A DNA stretch of 64,000 nt from Bog-473 sp963787485 (GTDB lineage Bacteria > Actinomycetota > Acidimicrobiia > Acidimicrobiales > RAAP-2). The stretch lies in contig CAWBDF010000009.1 of assembly GCA_963787485.1 (NCBI GenBank), positions 167,576-231,575 on the forward strand, given 5' to 3'. The notes under the pieces are model-generated. The model was not told where the DNA came from and ran no database searches. It saw nothing but the letters and a program-made list of their open reading frames with translations. The translations under genes and the position numbers were made by a program. How positions within the stretch are numbered: position 1 is the first letter of the stretch; the number at the start of each line of letters is the position of its first letter. Shown here piece after piece: positions 26,548-36,984 of the stretch.

Positions 26548-28393
26548 TCAGCCCGTCCGGCCACCCTGCGTCTTCCGCCGTGCGAAAAGCGCGGCGTCGG
26601 CGATCCCTGCCCCATCGAGACCGAAGCCGGCCAACAAGTCGTCGGCCCGGCCATGGGGGACGTGCACCAACGGGACACCACAGCCCACCACCGAGGGCAC
26701 CGGGTCGGCGGTCGAACCCTCGAGGGCCGAGCGCACCAGCGAGGCCGCCCCACCTTCGGCCACCCCGTCCTCGGCCACCAGCACCACCCGATGCCGGGCG
26801 GCGTCGGTCAGCATGGCGGGATCGAGCGGGGCGACCGCTCTGGCGTCCCAGACGCTGGCCGACACGCCGGCCACCGCCAGGCGCTCCGCCGCCTCTTCGC
26901 AGGCGGCCAGCAACTTGCCCACCCCGATGAGGCACACGTCAGATCCCGCGCCGGACCTGGCGCCCCTCGAGGCCGCGCCCCGTGGTCGACGCTCGGGGTG
27001 CCGCGGTCTTCGGCCAGCGGATGGCCACGGGACCGCTGTCCAGATCGAGGGCGCCAGCCAGCATGGCGGCCACCTCCTCGTAAGAGGAGGGGGCCAGCAC
27101 GGTCATCCCCGGGACCTTGGTCAAGAGCGCCAGGTCCAAGAGGCCGTGGTGGCTGGGCCCGTCGTCGCCGGTGATCCCGGCCCGATCGATGCAGAACACC
27201 ACGGGCAGACGGTGGAGACCCACGTCGAAGTACACCTGATCCCAAGCCCGGTTGAGGAAGGTCGAGTAGATGGCCACGATCGGGCGCAGCCCGGCCATGG
27301 CCATGCCGGCCGCGGCCGTCACCGCGTGCTGCTCGGCGATGCCGACGTCGAAGAAGCGGTCGGGATAGCGCTCGGCGAACGGAAGGAGTCCGGTCGGCCC
27401 CGGCATGGCGGCCGTCACCGCGACCAAGTCCGGACGGCAGGCCGCTTCGGCCAGGACCGCCCGACTGAAGGCCTCGGTGTAGCTGGCCGGGTCGCCAAGG
27501 CGCGGCCGTGAACGCCCGGTCACCGGGTCGAACGGGGACACGTCGTGCAGCCGCTTCTCGGCATCGGCCTCGGCCGGTCCATAGCCGAGGCCCTTCTGGG
27601 TGAGGACGTGGACCACGACCGGCCCTCGGGTCTGAGCGGCCCTCCGCAGCGCCTTTTCGAGGCCGCCGAAACAGTGGCCGTCGACAGGCCCGAGGTAGGC
27701 GATTCCCAGCGCGCCGAAGAAGGCCGCCGCTGATCCGCTCGCCCCGCCGCCGCGCCGGTCCTCGCCCTCGAACAAGGGCGACACGGTCGGGGCGTACGAA
27801 CGGCCGTTGTCGTTCAGGACGATCACCACCGGGGTCGACGAGGTGCCGATGTTGTTGAGGGCCTCATAGGCCAATCCACCCGTCAGTGCCCCGTCGCCCA
27901 CTACGGCTACCACCGGACGCTCGCAGCCCGCGAGGTGCCGGGCCCGGGCCATGCCATAGGCGTACGACAAGGCTGTCGAGGCATGGCTGTTCTCGACGTG
28001 GTCGTGGACCGATTCCGCCCGGTTGGGGTAACCCGAGAGGCCCCCCGCCTGGCGCAGGCCGTCGAATTCCGGTCGGCGCGCCCCGTCACCAGTTTGTGCA
28101 CGTAAGCCTGGTGCCCGGTGTCCCAGACGATGGGGTCGCCCGGCGAATCGAACACCCGATGCAACGCGAAGGTCAGCTCGACCACGCCGAGATTGGAGCC
28201 CGAGGTGCCCGCCGGTGGTCGACAGCGTGGCGACGAGGAAACTCCGTACCCGGGCCGCCAGCGCGGTGAGTTCGACCGGATCCATGGCCCGCAGAGCGGC
28301 CGGATCGATCCGGCCCAGCGGGTCGGCGTCCTCGGACACCACAGCCAAGGCCGGTGGATCGTGGCGGTCGAGGGGGAGGGCGTTGACGACCAT
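26548..28393 (-). CDS. dxs: 1-deoxy-D-xylulose-5-phosphate synthase (three frame breaks)
   Basis: Thiamine-diphosphate enzyme that condenses pyruvate and glyceraldehyde 3-phosphate at the head of the MEP isoprenoid pathway. Features are WDTGHQAYVHKL, the ThDP motif VVGDGALTGGLAYEALNN, and DGPSHHGLLDLALL. The C-terminal transketolase domain starts at CLIGVGKLLAACEEAAERLA. Three single-base errors split it: an extra G at 28199-28201, a missing base near 28065, and an extra base at 26942-26947. Corrected length is 614 residues, normal for Dxs, with all catalytic motifs intact. The ATG at 28393 overlaps the hpnH stop (TGATG). Last gene of the hopanoid operon. Confidence 0.9.
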
Positions 28394-29398
28394 CAGTGGA
28401 TGTTCACGAGGGCTCGCAGGGACTGGCGCAGGCTCTCCATGGTCGCGATGGCAGCGGTCGGTTCGTAGCCGCAATGGGCCATGCAGTTGGCGCAGCGCGG
28501 GTCCTTGCCTCGCCCGTAGGCGTCCCAGTCGGTGGTCTCGACCAGCTCGCGGTAGCTCTGGGCGTATCCGTCGGCCATCAGGTAGCACGGCCGCTGCCAG
28601 CCCAGCACCGAGTAGCTGGGGATTCCCCAGGCGGTGCAGCCGAACTCCACCTTGCCCTCCAGGAAGTCGAGGAAGAGAGGAGAGTGGTTGAGACGCCACT
28701 TCTTTCGCCTGCCGGCGAAGGCCTCGGCGAACAGCGCGCGGGTCTGGGTCACCCCCAAGAAGTGCTCCTGGTCGGGAGCCTTCTCGTAGGCATAGGCGGG
28801 CGAGATCATCATGGCGTCGACCTTCAGGTCGTCGTTCAGGAAGTCGAGCACGTCGCGCACCGTCTTCGGCGAGTCGGTGTTGAAGAACGTGGAGTTGGTG
28901 GTGACTCGGAAGCCCTTGGCCTTGGCCTCCCTGACGGCCTGCACCACTTCGTCGAAGACGCCGGCTCGGTCCACCGCGGCGTCGTGGCGCTCGCCGAGGC
29001 CGTCTACGTGAACCACCCATGAGAAGTAGCGCGACGGGGTGAAGCGGTCGAGCCGTCGACGCAACAGCACCGCGTTGGTGCACAGGTAGACGTACACCTT
29101 GCGCTTGGTCAGCTCCGAGACGATGGTGTCGATGTCCGGGTGCAGCAGGGGCTCTCCGCCGGCGATCGAGACCATCGGTGTGCCGCTCTCCTCGACTGCA
29201 CCAACAACGTCGTCGACCGAGAGCCGCTTGCGCAGGATGTCGGTCGGGTGCTGGATTTTGCCGCAGCCCGGGCACGACAGGTTGCACGCGAACAGAGGCT
29301 CGATCTCGACGAGGAAGGGGTAGAACCTGTTGCCCTTGAGGCGCTGGCGGAGCAGGTGGGACCCGATACGAAGGTTCTGCCGGAATGGGAATGGGCAT
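28393..29398 (-). CDS. hpnH: Adenosylhopane synthase, radical SAM protein HpnH
   Basis: Adds the 5'-deoxyadenosyl group of SAM to hopene, making adenosylhopane. The radical SAM cluster motif is FACNLSCPGCGKIQHP (CxxxCxxC), followed by MVSIAGGEPLLHPDI. The C-terminal DUF3463-like part contains CANCMAHCGYEPTA with extra cysteines. The natural ATG at 29398 (TGATG overlap with the ispH stop) gives MPIPFRQNLRIG only if one C of CCC at 29387-29389 is removed; otherwise the frame lacks a start. Corrected length is 334 residues, standard for HpnH. Everything downstream of codon 4 is intact. Confidence 0.92.
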
Positions 29399-30877
29399 CA
29401 GCGCACCTTTGCGGGGAGAGTGAAGTGGGCGGTTTCGTCCGTGGTGCGGACCTCGTCGACCGTCACCGGTCCGAGTGCCGACAACGCGTCGACCACCTCT
29501 TGGACCAGTGACTCGGGGGCCGACGCCCCCGCGGTCAGGCCGACGGTGGTGGCGCCGTCGAGCCAGGCCAACTGCAGAGCCGAGGCATCCTCAACGAGGT
29601 GGGCTGGGCAACCCTGGCGGCGGGCCACCTCGACCAGCCGGGCGGTGTTGGACGAGTTGGCCGAGCCGACCACCAGCAGGGTGTCGCAGCGCCCGGCCAT
29701 CGCCCGCACCGCGTCCTGGCGGTTCTGTGTGGCGTAGCAGATGTCGTTGGCGCTCGGACCAGCCAGGTGCGGAAAGCGATCCCGCAGGGCGGCGACGATC
29801 CCTGCCGTCTCGTCGGTGGCCAACGTGGTCTGGGTGAGGTAGGCGACGGGGGCGTCGGTGGCCAGCTCCAGCCCACCGACGTCCTCGGGTCGCTCGACCA
29901 CGGTCACGTGCGCCGGTGCTTCTCCCAGAGTGCCCACCACCTCCTCGTGGTCGCGGTGGCCGACGAGGAGGATGTGGTAGCCCTGAGCCGCGAAACGCCG
30001 TGCCTCGTTGTGAACCTTGGCCACGAGGGGGCACGTGGCGTCGATCACGGTCAGGTCGTTTCGTTCGGCCGCCGCCGCCCGCACGGCTGGGGAGACCCCG
30101 TGGGCGGCCAGCACGACGGTGGCTCCGGCTGGGACGTCGTCGAGCTCTTCGACGAACACCGCCCCTTTGGCCTCGAGGCGCCGCACCACGTGGATGTTGT
30201 GGACGATCTGACGGCGCACGTGGACCGGGGGGCCGAACCGCTCGAGGGCTCGCTCGACGATCTCAATAGCCCGCTCCACCCCGGCGCAGAACGAGCGCGG
30301 GGCGGCCAACACGACCTCGTGGCAGCCCACCGCCGCGGCCCAACGCTCGAGCGGTGGCCGCACCCGCAGCAGCGAGCCCACGGCGCGCAGCCCGCCCAAG
30401 GCCATGCCGCGGGTCGAGGTGTCGGCGACCGAGCGGACGACGGTCAAGGGGTGCGCGTGCAGAGGCTCGGCCAGCCAGGCCGACTCCATGTCGGCCACCA
30501 GGGCTCCGGTGGCCGCCAGCTCTGCCCGCTGCCGACCGGTCACGAGAGTGGGCGAGGAGACGACCGGCCCGGTCACCACGTGGAGGCCGGCACGCCGCAG
30601 CTCGGCCGCCACCAAGTCCGCGCCCGGCAGCTTCCGCACCACCGTGCCCTCGGTCGTCGCGCAGCTCGATCGCCACCACCAGCTGTCCGGGCACGAGATC
30701 CGGGTTGAGGCCACCGCCCACTCCGACCACGGCGACCGGCGCGCCCTCGGGGAGGGTGCGGGCCAGCGTGGCCCCCTTGGCTCGGGCCCGCGTTCGCCCC
30801 GCGCCACTCACCTCGACCTGGCCGCCCACCGCCAGCGCCTCGATCCGCAGCGCGGACACCACCACGAGCTCAGCCAC
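29398..30877 (-). CDS. hpnG-ispH: HpnG-IspH fusion: hopanoid nucleosidase/phosphorylase plus HMBPP reductase (one frame break)
   Basis: Two enzymes appear in one reading. Residues about 1-180 are an HpnG-type phosphorylase domain (VVSALRIEALAVGG, VVGVGGGLNPDLVPGQLVVA, VVRKLPGADLVAAELRRAGL, MESAWLAEPL) that releases adenine from adenosylhopane. From about 185 it is IspH, which makes IPP and DMAPP: LAAPRSFCAGVERAIEIVER, RQIVHNIHVV, DATCPLVAKVH, HRDHEEVVGT, NDICYATQNRQ and VVGSANSSNT, with all three Fe-S cysteines. One extra C at 30651-30653 breaks HpnG; corrected length is 492. No stop or coupled start lies between the domains, so the fusion looks genuine. GTG at 30877 overlaps the shc stop by 8 bp. 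Confidence 0.88.
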
Positions 30878-32802
30878 GGCCCACCGCCCGCAGGTAACGG
30901 CCGAGCGCCGAGAGGGGGAACACCAGGCGGTAGAGGTGGTAGTTGATGTAGAAGTCACCCGGGAAGCCGGTGCCGGTGAAGATCGGCTCGTCCCAGTTGC
31001 CGTCGGCCCGTTGGGTGCCGGTGAGGAAACCCACCCCGCGGTCGACGGCGCTGCCCGGACCGGCGCCGTCCCCGGTGGCCAGGAGGGCAAGGAGGGCCCA
31101 TGCGGTCTGCGAGGCGGTGGACGTCCCGCGGCCGACGAGGCTGCGGTCGGCGTACGAGCGCAGGTCCTCTCCCCAGCCGCCGTCCTCGTTCTGATGTGCC
31201 TTCAACCAGCGAACGGCGCGATGCCACCGCCCCATGGCCCGGGTCGACGCCAGCGGCCATCAGCGCCGGGACTGCCGCCCCGGTGCCATAGACGTGGTTC
31301 GCCCCCCAACGCCCGAACCACGAGCCGTCGGCCTCCTGGGCGGCGAGCAACCAGGCGACGCCGCGATCGAGGGCCTCGCCCCGGGCGCCGACGGCGGACA
31401 GCATCTCCACGACATGCGCGGTGACGTCTGCGCTCGGTGGATCGATGAGCTCGCCGAAATCGCAAAAGGGGAGCTGGCGGCAGAGGGTCTGGGTGTTGTC
31501 GACGTCGAAAGCCGCCCACCCCCCGTCGCGACACTGCATGCCGACGATCCACGTCAGAGCCCGCTCGAGGGATCCCCGGGCATCGGCACCAACCCGGGAG
31601 AGGGCCATCACCACCTCGGCCGTGTCGTCGATGTCCGGGTACCAGTCGTTGGCGAATTCGAAGGCCCATCCACCCGGCGAGAGCTCGGGCCGGCGCACGC
31701 TCCAGTCGCCGGGCACGGCAATCTCCTCGCCCACCAGCCACTCCGCCGCCAGACACAATGCCGGGTCGTCCGGCGGTGTCCCCGCGTCGGCCAACGCGGT
31801 CACGGCGAGGGCGGTGTCCCAGACCGGGGACTGGCAGGCCTCGAGGCGCCGCCCCTCTGCATCGGTCACGACGAATCGATCGAGCCCCGCAAGGCCTGCC
31901 GCAACGACCGGGTGGTCGAGCGCATAGCCCTGCACGGAGAGGGCCATGAGCGAGTAGACCCACGGCGGCTGGATCCCACCCCAAGAGCCGTCGGCCTCTT
32001 GGCGGTGGACGATCCAACGCTCGGCCTTCGCCAGGGCCAGGCGCCGCAGCCAGCGAACCGGTCGACGCTCGTAGCGCTGGAGCAGGGAATCGAGGAGCGC
32101 GAACCGACCGGCCCAGGTGCTCAGCGACGGGCGGTGACGGGGGCCCGGGTCGGGGGCGGCCAGCTCCTTCAGATCGATCGGGATGGCCCGGACCGGTCGA
32201 TGGGTCCCGACGACGGTGAGGGCGACCACGGTCTGTCGGGCCCAACAGCCGAAGTCGTAGATGTTGAGAGGCACCCACTTGGGCAAGAGGACCAGTTCGG
32301 GCGGGAGCACTGGCAGCTCGTCCCAGGGCCACAGCCCGAAGAGGGCGAGCCAAATCCGGGTGAAGACCCGGGTAGCGCCGATGCCCCCGGCCTGGCGGAT
32401 GTGTTCGGCGGCCCGGCGCATGTGCTCGGATCCGGGGTCGTCACCGGCCAGCCTCAGAGCGACGTACGCCTCGACGGTGGTCGAGAGCTCGGGCGGCCCA
32501 TCGAAGAAATTGGCCCAGGTGCCGTCAGCCCGCTGGCGGGAGCGGATCCAACGCGCCGTCTCGGTGGTCTCGGCCTCCGTGCGGATACCGAGGAATTGGC
32601 GCAGGAGGAGGTCTTCTGCGTCGATACTGACATTCGTCTCGAGTTCGCCCTTCCACCAGCCTTCCTCGTGCTGAAGGCCGGCCAAGCATTGGGCGGCCGC
32701 CTCGACGGCGGCAGCGGCCTGGGCCCGCCGCCTCGCGGTCGGCCCCGGAGCGCCGGGTCGCCAACCGTCGGTCTCGGGTACTGACGGCGCTTTCGTCGTC
32801 AC
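30870..32802 (-). CDS. shc: Squalene-hopene cyclase (one frame break)
   Basis: Membrane-associated class II terpene cyclase that folds squalene into hopene. The protonating motif is DIDDTA in NDWYPDIDDTAEVVMALS. Several QW repeats are visible, for example GGWAAFD, ADGSWFGRWG, EDGGWGEDL and ADGNWDEP. The start GTG at 32802 overlaps the preceding stop as GTGA. One extra G near 31224-31225 shifts the frame about 120 codons before the end; removing it gives GHGAVHRAVRWLKAHQNEDG and a 643-residue protein of normal length ending LYRLVFPLSALGRYL. N-terminal charge pattern and length match bacterial cyclases. Confidence 0.93.
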
Positions 32803-33797
32803 CGGTCGCGCTCGGTCACGAAATGGGCGATCTCGGCCAGCTCGGCCAGCGGACCTGGTGCCAAGTCGACCCGGTCGAGGCACGCGAGAGCGGCGTCGAA
32901 GTGCTCGTCGGCGTGGGCCTTCGCTTCCTCCTTGGCGCCGGTCTCCTCAATGAGGCGGGTGGCTCGGGCCACATCGGCCGCCGTCAGCTCGCCCGCCAGG
33001 AGGTCCGAGAGCTCGGTCCGGCGCCCGTTCGCCGCGGCAAGGGCGGCGACCACCGGCAGGGACTTCTTGTGGGAGTACAGATCGCTTCCCACCGGCTTGC
33101 CGATCCGGTCGACCTCGCCCCAAATGCCGAGCAGGTCGTCGACGGCCTGGAACCCCATGCCCACATGGGCGCCGAAGTCCGAGAGGGCTTCGACCACTTC
33201 GTCGTCGGCCCCGGCCAGGGTGGCGCCCATCGCGGTGGCCGCCGCGAGCAGCGCCCCAGTCTTGCCTGCCTCCATGGCGAGGCACTCTTCCACCGTCACG
33301 GACGGACGAGTCTCGAAGGCCATGTCGTCGGCCTGGCCGGAGATCATGCGCTGGGTCGCCGACGCCAGGGTGCGGACGGCCGCGACACGGGCGGGGGTGG
33401 GCTCTTCGAGGAGCACCTCGACCGAAAGCGTGGCGAGGGCGTCGCCGGCGATGATGGCCGGTCCCGTCCCGAAGGCGGCCCAGACCGTGGGCCGGTGCCT
33501 CCGTTCCCGGTCGCCGTCGATGATGTCGTCATGGAGGAGGGAAAAGTTATGGACGAGCTCGATGGCCACGGCGCCCGGGATCCCCACCGCCTCGGGGGCA
33601 CCGCAGGCCGCGGCCGCGACGAGGACGAGCGCCGCCCGGACCCGCTTCCCACCCCCGGCCAGGTGATGTCGCACCGGCTCCTGCAGGGTCGGGGCGAGCC
33701 GCCCGACCGCACGTTCGAGTTCGGGCGTCACGAGGTCGACGGCCCGGGCCAGTGAGGCCGGGACCTGCCGCGCCGGCACGGTCGAGAGGGCGCTCAC
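32799..33797 (-). CDS. Polyprenyl diphosphate synthase (trans-isoprenyl, FPP/GGPP type)
   Basis: Condenses IPP with allylic diphosphates to supply farnesyl diphosphate for squalene. The 332-residue protein has GGKRVRAALVLV, the first Asp-rich motif LLHDDIIDGD, GDALATLSVE and the second Asp-rich region FQAVDDLLGIWG followed by GKPVGSDL. The second motif has the DDLLG form common in actinobacterial synthases. It reads in frame with the upstream hpnE without a stop, but the GTG at 33797 overlaps a TGA in another frame (GTGA), the same coupling seen at three other junctions here. I therefore treat it as a separate gene. Chain length is not certain. Confidence 0.88.
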   Translation of the reverse strand: MSALSTVPARQVPASLARAVDLVTPELERAVGRLAPTLQEPVRHHLAGGGKRVRAALVLVAAAACGAPEAVGIPGAVAIELVHNFSLLHDDIIDGDRERRHRPTVWAAFGTGPAIIAGDALATLSVEVLLEEPTPARVAAVRTLASATQRMISGQADDMAFETRPSVTVEECLAMEAGKTGALLAAATAMGATLAGADDEVVEALSDFGAHVGMGFQAVDDLLGIWGEVDRIGKPVGSDLYSHKKSLPVVAALAAANGRRTELSDLLAGELTAADVARATRLIEETGAKEEAKAHADEHFDAALACLDRVDLAPGPLAELAEIAHFVTERDR

Positions 33798-35126
33798 CGC
33801 ACCTCCTCCAACACCCCGACGCGGCACCTGGCGCAGGGCCTCGGCCGCCGCCGTGAGGCCGCTGCGGACGGCGCTCTCCATGGTGGCCGGCCACCCGGTG
33901 TCGCACCAGGCTCCGGCGAGCAGGAGCCCGGGCCGCGCCGTGGCCGCCGAGGGCCGCAGGGCGGCCGTTCCGGGTCGGGCACGGAAGGTCGCCACACGCT
34001 CCCGGCTGACCACGGCGTCGAGCAAACCGGCCCGTTGAGCCAAAGGGAACAGTTCGCCCAGAGCATCGTGAAAGGCGCCCACCAGCTCCTCGGGACGCCG
34101 GCCGATGACGTCGTCGGCCCCCGAGACCGAGACGGCGAGGTACTGGCCCCGCTCGAGGCCCGATGACGCCGTCCGGTCGAAGACGTACTGCACCGGCGAG
34201 CCCACGGCGGCGGCCAGCGGGAGATCCGTCACCTGGCGGTCGAAAACCAGGTGGACGTTGACGATGGGAGAGGCGCCGAGCCCTTCGACGGCTCGGCCGA
34301 GCTCGGGAACCAGCGCGGCCGTCACCGGCGGTGAGGTGGCCACGATGACCGCGTCGGCCCCGAGCACCTCGTCGCCGATGTGGACCGCCCAGCCCCCGTC
34401 GACGGTCATGACGGCCGAGACCTTTGCCCCCAGACGGACCGAGACTCCGGCCGCGGCGAGGGCCCGCGCCCCGTTGGTGCCGTGCAACTCGGCCAGCGGC
34501 ACCGCCGACCACCCGATATCGCCTCCGTCGTTGGTCTCGAGGAGCCCGGTGCGAAAGACCATGGCGGCCAGGGACAAGGAGGCCTCGTCGGCCCGCACGT
34601 TGAGCGTCGGCAACACGATCAGGTTCCACAGGTTCTCGACCGCCCGGGCACTCTGGCCGTGAGCGGCCAACCAGGTGCCGAAGCTCTCCCGATCGAGCGC
34701 CGGATCGGCCAGGTCGAGGCGGCGCAGGGCCAGCAGGGCCCGGCCCAGCCCGAGGCGCTCGGCCACCGAGATGTGCCGGTAACCGAGGAGCGAGGCGGCC
34801 AGGTGCAGGGGGGTGGGCGCCCCGGTGCGGGCGATGGTCGCCCGCCGACCCCCGGGAGCCAGCACGGGGAGGTCGAGGCGGGGTTGGAGGTGGACCTGGT
34901 CGCCAGCGCCGATGCGACCGAGGAACTCCCGGTAGGCGGTGCAACAGCGCAGAAAGACGTGCTGGCCATTGTCGAACCACACCCCATTGCGCTCGAAGGA
35001 CCAGGTGAGTCCGCCGAGCTTGGCCCGTCGCTCCACGAGGACCACCTCGAGCCCGCCCTCGGCACACTCGAGCGCAGCCGCCATCCCCGCCAGGCCACCT
35101 CCGACGACGATCACCCGGCGCGTCAC
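33794..35126 (-). CDS. hpnE: Hydroxysqualene dehydroxylase HpnE (probable frame error near the 3' end)
   Basis: FAD-dependent enzyme that reduces hydroxysqualene to squalene. The N-terminal dinucleotide-binding motif is VIVVGGGLAGMAAALE, followed by LVERRAKLGGLTWSF, NGQHVFLRC, and a C-terminal FAD segment LLLAGAWCDTGWPATMESAVRSG. As given, the frame runs straight into the polyprenyl synthase. If one G of GGGG at 33814-33817 is extra, the end becomes VLEEVR-stop at 33794 with GTGA coupling, giving 443 residues, normal for HpnE. GTG start at 35126 overlaps the hpnD stop as GTGA. Confidence 0.88.
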
Positions 35127-35962
35127 GGCCGTGCTCCGGCCAGGCTCCGGACGGCCACGAAGGCCTTTTCCCACGAGGGCAGGGACACCCGGCCGCGGGT
35201 CACGGCCAGGGGGTCGCGAGCGATACGGCCGAGGAGCCGGTGGTAGATGCCGGCCATGGCCGATACGCAGGCGCGGCTGCGTGCGTCGAGGAGGTCCAGG
35301 AGGCCGAAGCCGCGCTCGAACCATTCCTGGGCCCGGACGCACTCGAAGGCCACCAGGTCGGCCAGAAGCGCCGGCGGACCGGAGAGGTCGACCGGGCAGC
35401 CCACCGCTCGTGCGTCGTCGGCTGGCAGGTAGACCCGACCGTTGCCCCGGTCCTCGAGCACGTCGCGCACGATGTTGGTGAGCTGGAGCGCCACTCCGAG
35501 ATCGTCGGCCAGCGGCACCGCCCGTGCCGGGTCGCTGCTCCCGAAGATGGCGAGCGAGAGTCGGCCGATGGAGCCGGCCACCCGGCGGCAGTAGCCCACC
35601 AGTTCGTCGATGGTTGCGTAGGTGGTGCCGACCACGTCCATCTCGCAGCCGTCGATGAGTTCGCCGAAGGCCTCCATGGGCAGGGCGTAGCGGGCAGCCG
35701 TGTCCGCCACCGCCGCGAGCACCGGGTCCTCCGTCGCGGCGTCGAGGTCGTCGAGCTCCTTGCGCACGGCGACCAGGGCCTCGTGGCGCTGGCCGGCGGG
35801 CGCAGCGCTGTCGCCGATGTCGTCGATCCGCCGGGCCAGTGCGTACACGGCAGAGAGGGCCCGGCGCTCGGGCGGTTTCAGCAGGCGGATGCCGTAGGCG
35901 AAGTTCTTGGCCTCCCGGCGGGTGATGGCCTCGCACTCGGCGTAGGCGTCCTGGCGGTTCAC
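35123..35962 (-). CDS. hpnD: Presqualene diphosphate synthase HpnD
   Basis: Head-to-head condensation of two farnesyl diphosphates to presqualene diphosphate. The 279-residue squalene/phytoene synthase-family protein has the two Asp-rich regions RRIDDIGDSA and LQLTNIVRDVLEDRGNGRVYLP, and EAKNFAYGIRLLKPPERRAL near the N terminus, as in HpnD. GTG at 35962 overlaps the hpnC stop (GTGA). Reading frame intact. Confidence 0.92.
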   Translation of the reverse strand: MNRQDAYAECEAITRREAKNFAYGIRLLKPPERRALSAVYALARRIDDIGDSAAPAGQRHEALVAVRKELDDLDAATEDPVLAAVADTAARYALPMEAFGELIDGCEMDVVGTTYATIDELVGYCRRVAGSIGRLSLAIFGSSDPARAVPLADDLGVALQLTNIVRDVLEDRGNGRVYLPADDARAVGCPVDLSGPPALLADLVAFECVRAQEWFERGFGLLDLLDARSRACVSAMAGIYHRLLGRIARDPLAVTRGRVSLPSWEKAFVAVRSLAGARP

Positions 35963-36810
35963 GCCACCCTCCTCGCAGCCCCCGAGGCGACCATGTCGCC
36001 GAGCAGGCGAAGGGCGAATCGCCGCCGTCCGGGACAGCAACGCCCCCCCAAGACGTCGAAGCGCTGCTCCACCATGGCATCGAGGGCGGCCTGGCCCCCG
36101 GCGGTGAAGGCACCTACCGCCAGCCGGGGCCGCCAGGACAATGTGGCGGCCAGGAGGGGTCCGGAGGCGAGGAGCCGGCGGGCCCGGCTGGCCTCCACCG
36201 CCACCAACCGGCGGAGGGCCGGACTCGCCCGAGTGCTGTGGAGCTCGTCGGCGCCGACCCCAAATGCACGCAGGTCGGCCTGGGGAAGGTACACGCGGCC
36301 CCGATGGGCGTCCTCAGCGATGTCCTGGAGATGTTCGACCACCTGCAACCCGTTGCACACGTCGTCGGACAGGACCATGCGCTCTGGGGTGGCGGCATCG
36401 AAGACCATGAGCACGAGTCGTCCGACCGGCGCGGCCGACAGGCGGCAGTACCCGAGGAGGTCCTCGAAGGTCTCGTACGCGCGGACCCGCTGGTCCATCC
36501 GGTTGGCCTCGATCAGATCCACAAAGGGATCGAGAGGAAGGCCGAGATCGATCAGCGTCGGGCTGAGTTGCTGCAGGAGGGGGTGAGCGGCTCGGCCCTC
36601 GGCGGCCAGGCGCAGTTCGGCCTCCAGCCAGTCGAGCTGCGCCAGCCGGTTGCCTTCGGCCTCGTCCCCGATGTCGTCAGCCAGTCGTGCGAAGCCGTAG
36701 ATGGCCAACAGGTGGGCGCGCTGCGCACGAGGGAGGAGCTGGGAGGCGACCGGAAAGTTCTCACTCCGGGCCTGGGACATCACCGCTCTCGCTTCGATGG
36801 CCGTTCCCAC
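35959..36810 (-). CDS. hpnC: Hydroxysqualene synthase HpnC
   Basis: Converts presqualene diphosphate to hydroxysqualene. The 283-residue protein shows the HpnC signature SENFPVASQLLPRAQRAHLLA, FARLADDIGDE (first Asp-rich motif) and NGLQVVEHLQDIAEDAHRGRVYLP (second). Candidate starts are TTG at 36837, GTG at 36810 and ATG at 36780, none with a strong ribosome-binding site; I chose 36810 because it leaves the usual 15 or so residues before ENFPVAS. First structural gene of the hopanoid operon, 175 bp downstream of the MerR-TetR regulator gene. Confidence 0.9.
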   Translation of the reverse strand: MGTAIEARAVMSQARSENFPVASQLLPRAQRAHLLAIYGFARLADDIGDEAEGNRLAQLDWLEAELRLAAEGRAAHPLLQQLSPTLIDLGLPLDPFVDLIEANRMDQRVRAYETFEDLLGYCRLSAAPVGRLVLMVFDAATPERMVLSDDVCNGLQVVEHLQDIAEDAHRGRVYLPQADLRAFGVGADELHSTRASPALRRLVAVEASRARRLLASGPLLAATLSWRPRLAVGAFTAGGQAALDAMVEQRFDVLGGRCCPGRRRFALRLLGDMVASGAARRVA

Positions 36811-36885
36811 ATCCGGCGCTCGTGTGCCCGTTGTCAAACCGCGACCGACCCTTCGTATAGCAGCGATGACCCGTGGTTCACCATT

Positions 36886-36913
36886 GATATACGTGCGGGC
36901 GCCCCAGCGTCAA
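36886..36913 (-). promoter_or_regulatory. Candidate promoter of the hopanoid operon
   Basis: On the minus strand TTGACG (36913-36908) is followed after 16 bp by TATATC (36891-36886), a good housekeeping-type promoter. It would start transcription near 36879, some 40-100 bp before the possible hpnC starts. It lies between the MerR-TetR gene and hpnC. Downstream there is a second TATACG-like hexamer near 36855. Confidence 0.45.
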
Positions 36914-36984
36914 CTACCTGGTGGCCGGCTAGGCGCTCGTGCCCGGTCGAGGGCCCCGAGTCGCCCGGTGTCCACGTTGGACGA

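Noticed and set aside
26548..33830. Programmed frameshifting as the cause of the hopanoid gene breaks
   Set aside because: The break sites share no slippery heptamer or downstream structure and include insertions as well as a deletion.
32823..36586. Long plus-strand frames opposite the hopanoid genes
   Set aside because: Antisense shadows in high-GC coding DNA; the minus strand holds the conserved enzymes.
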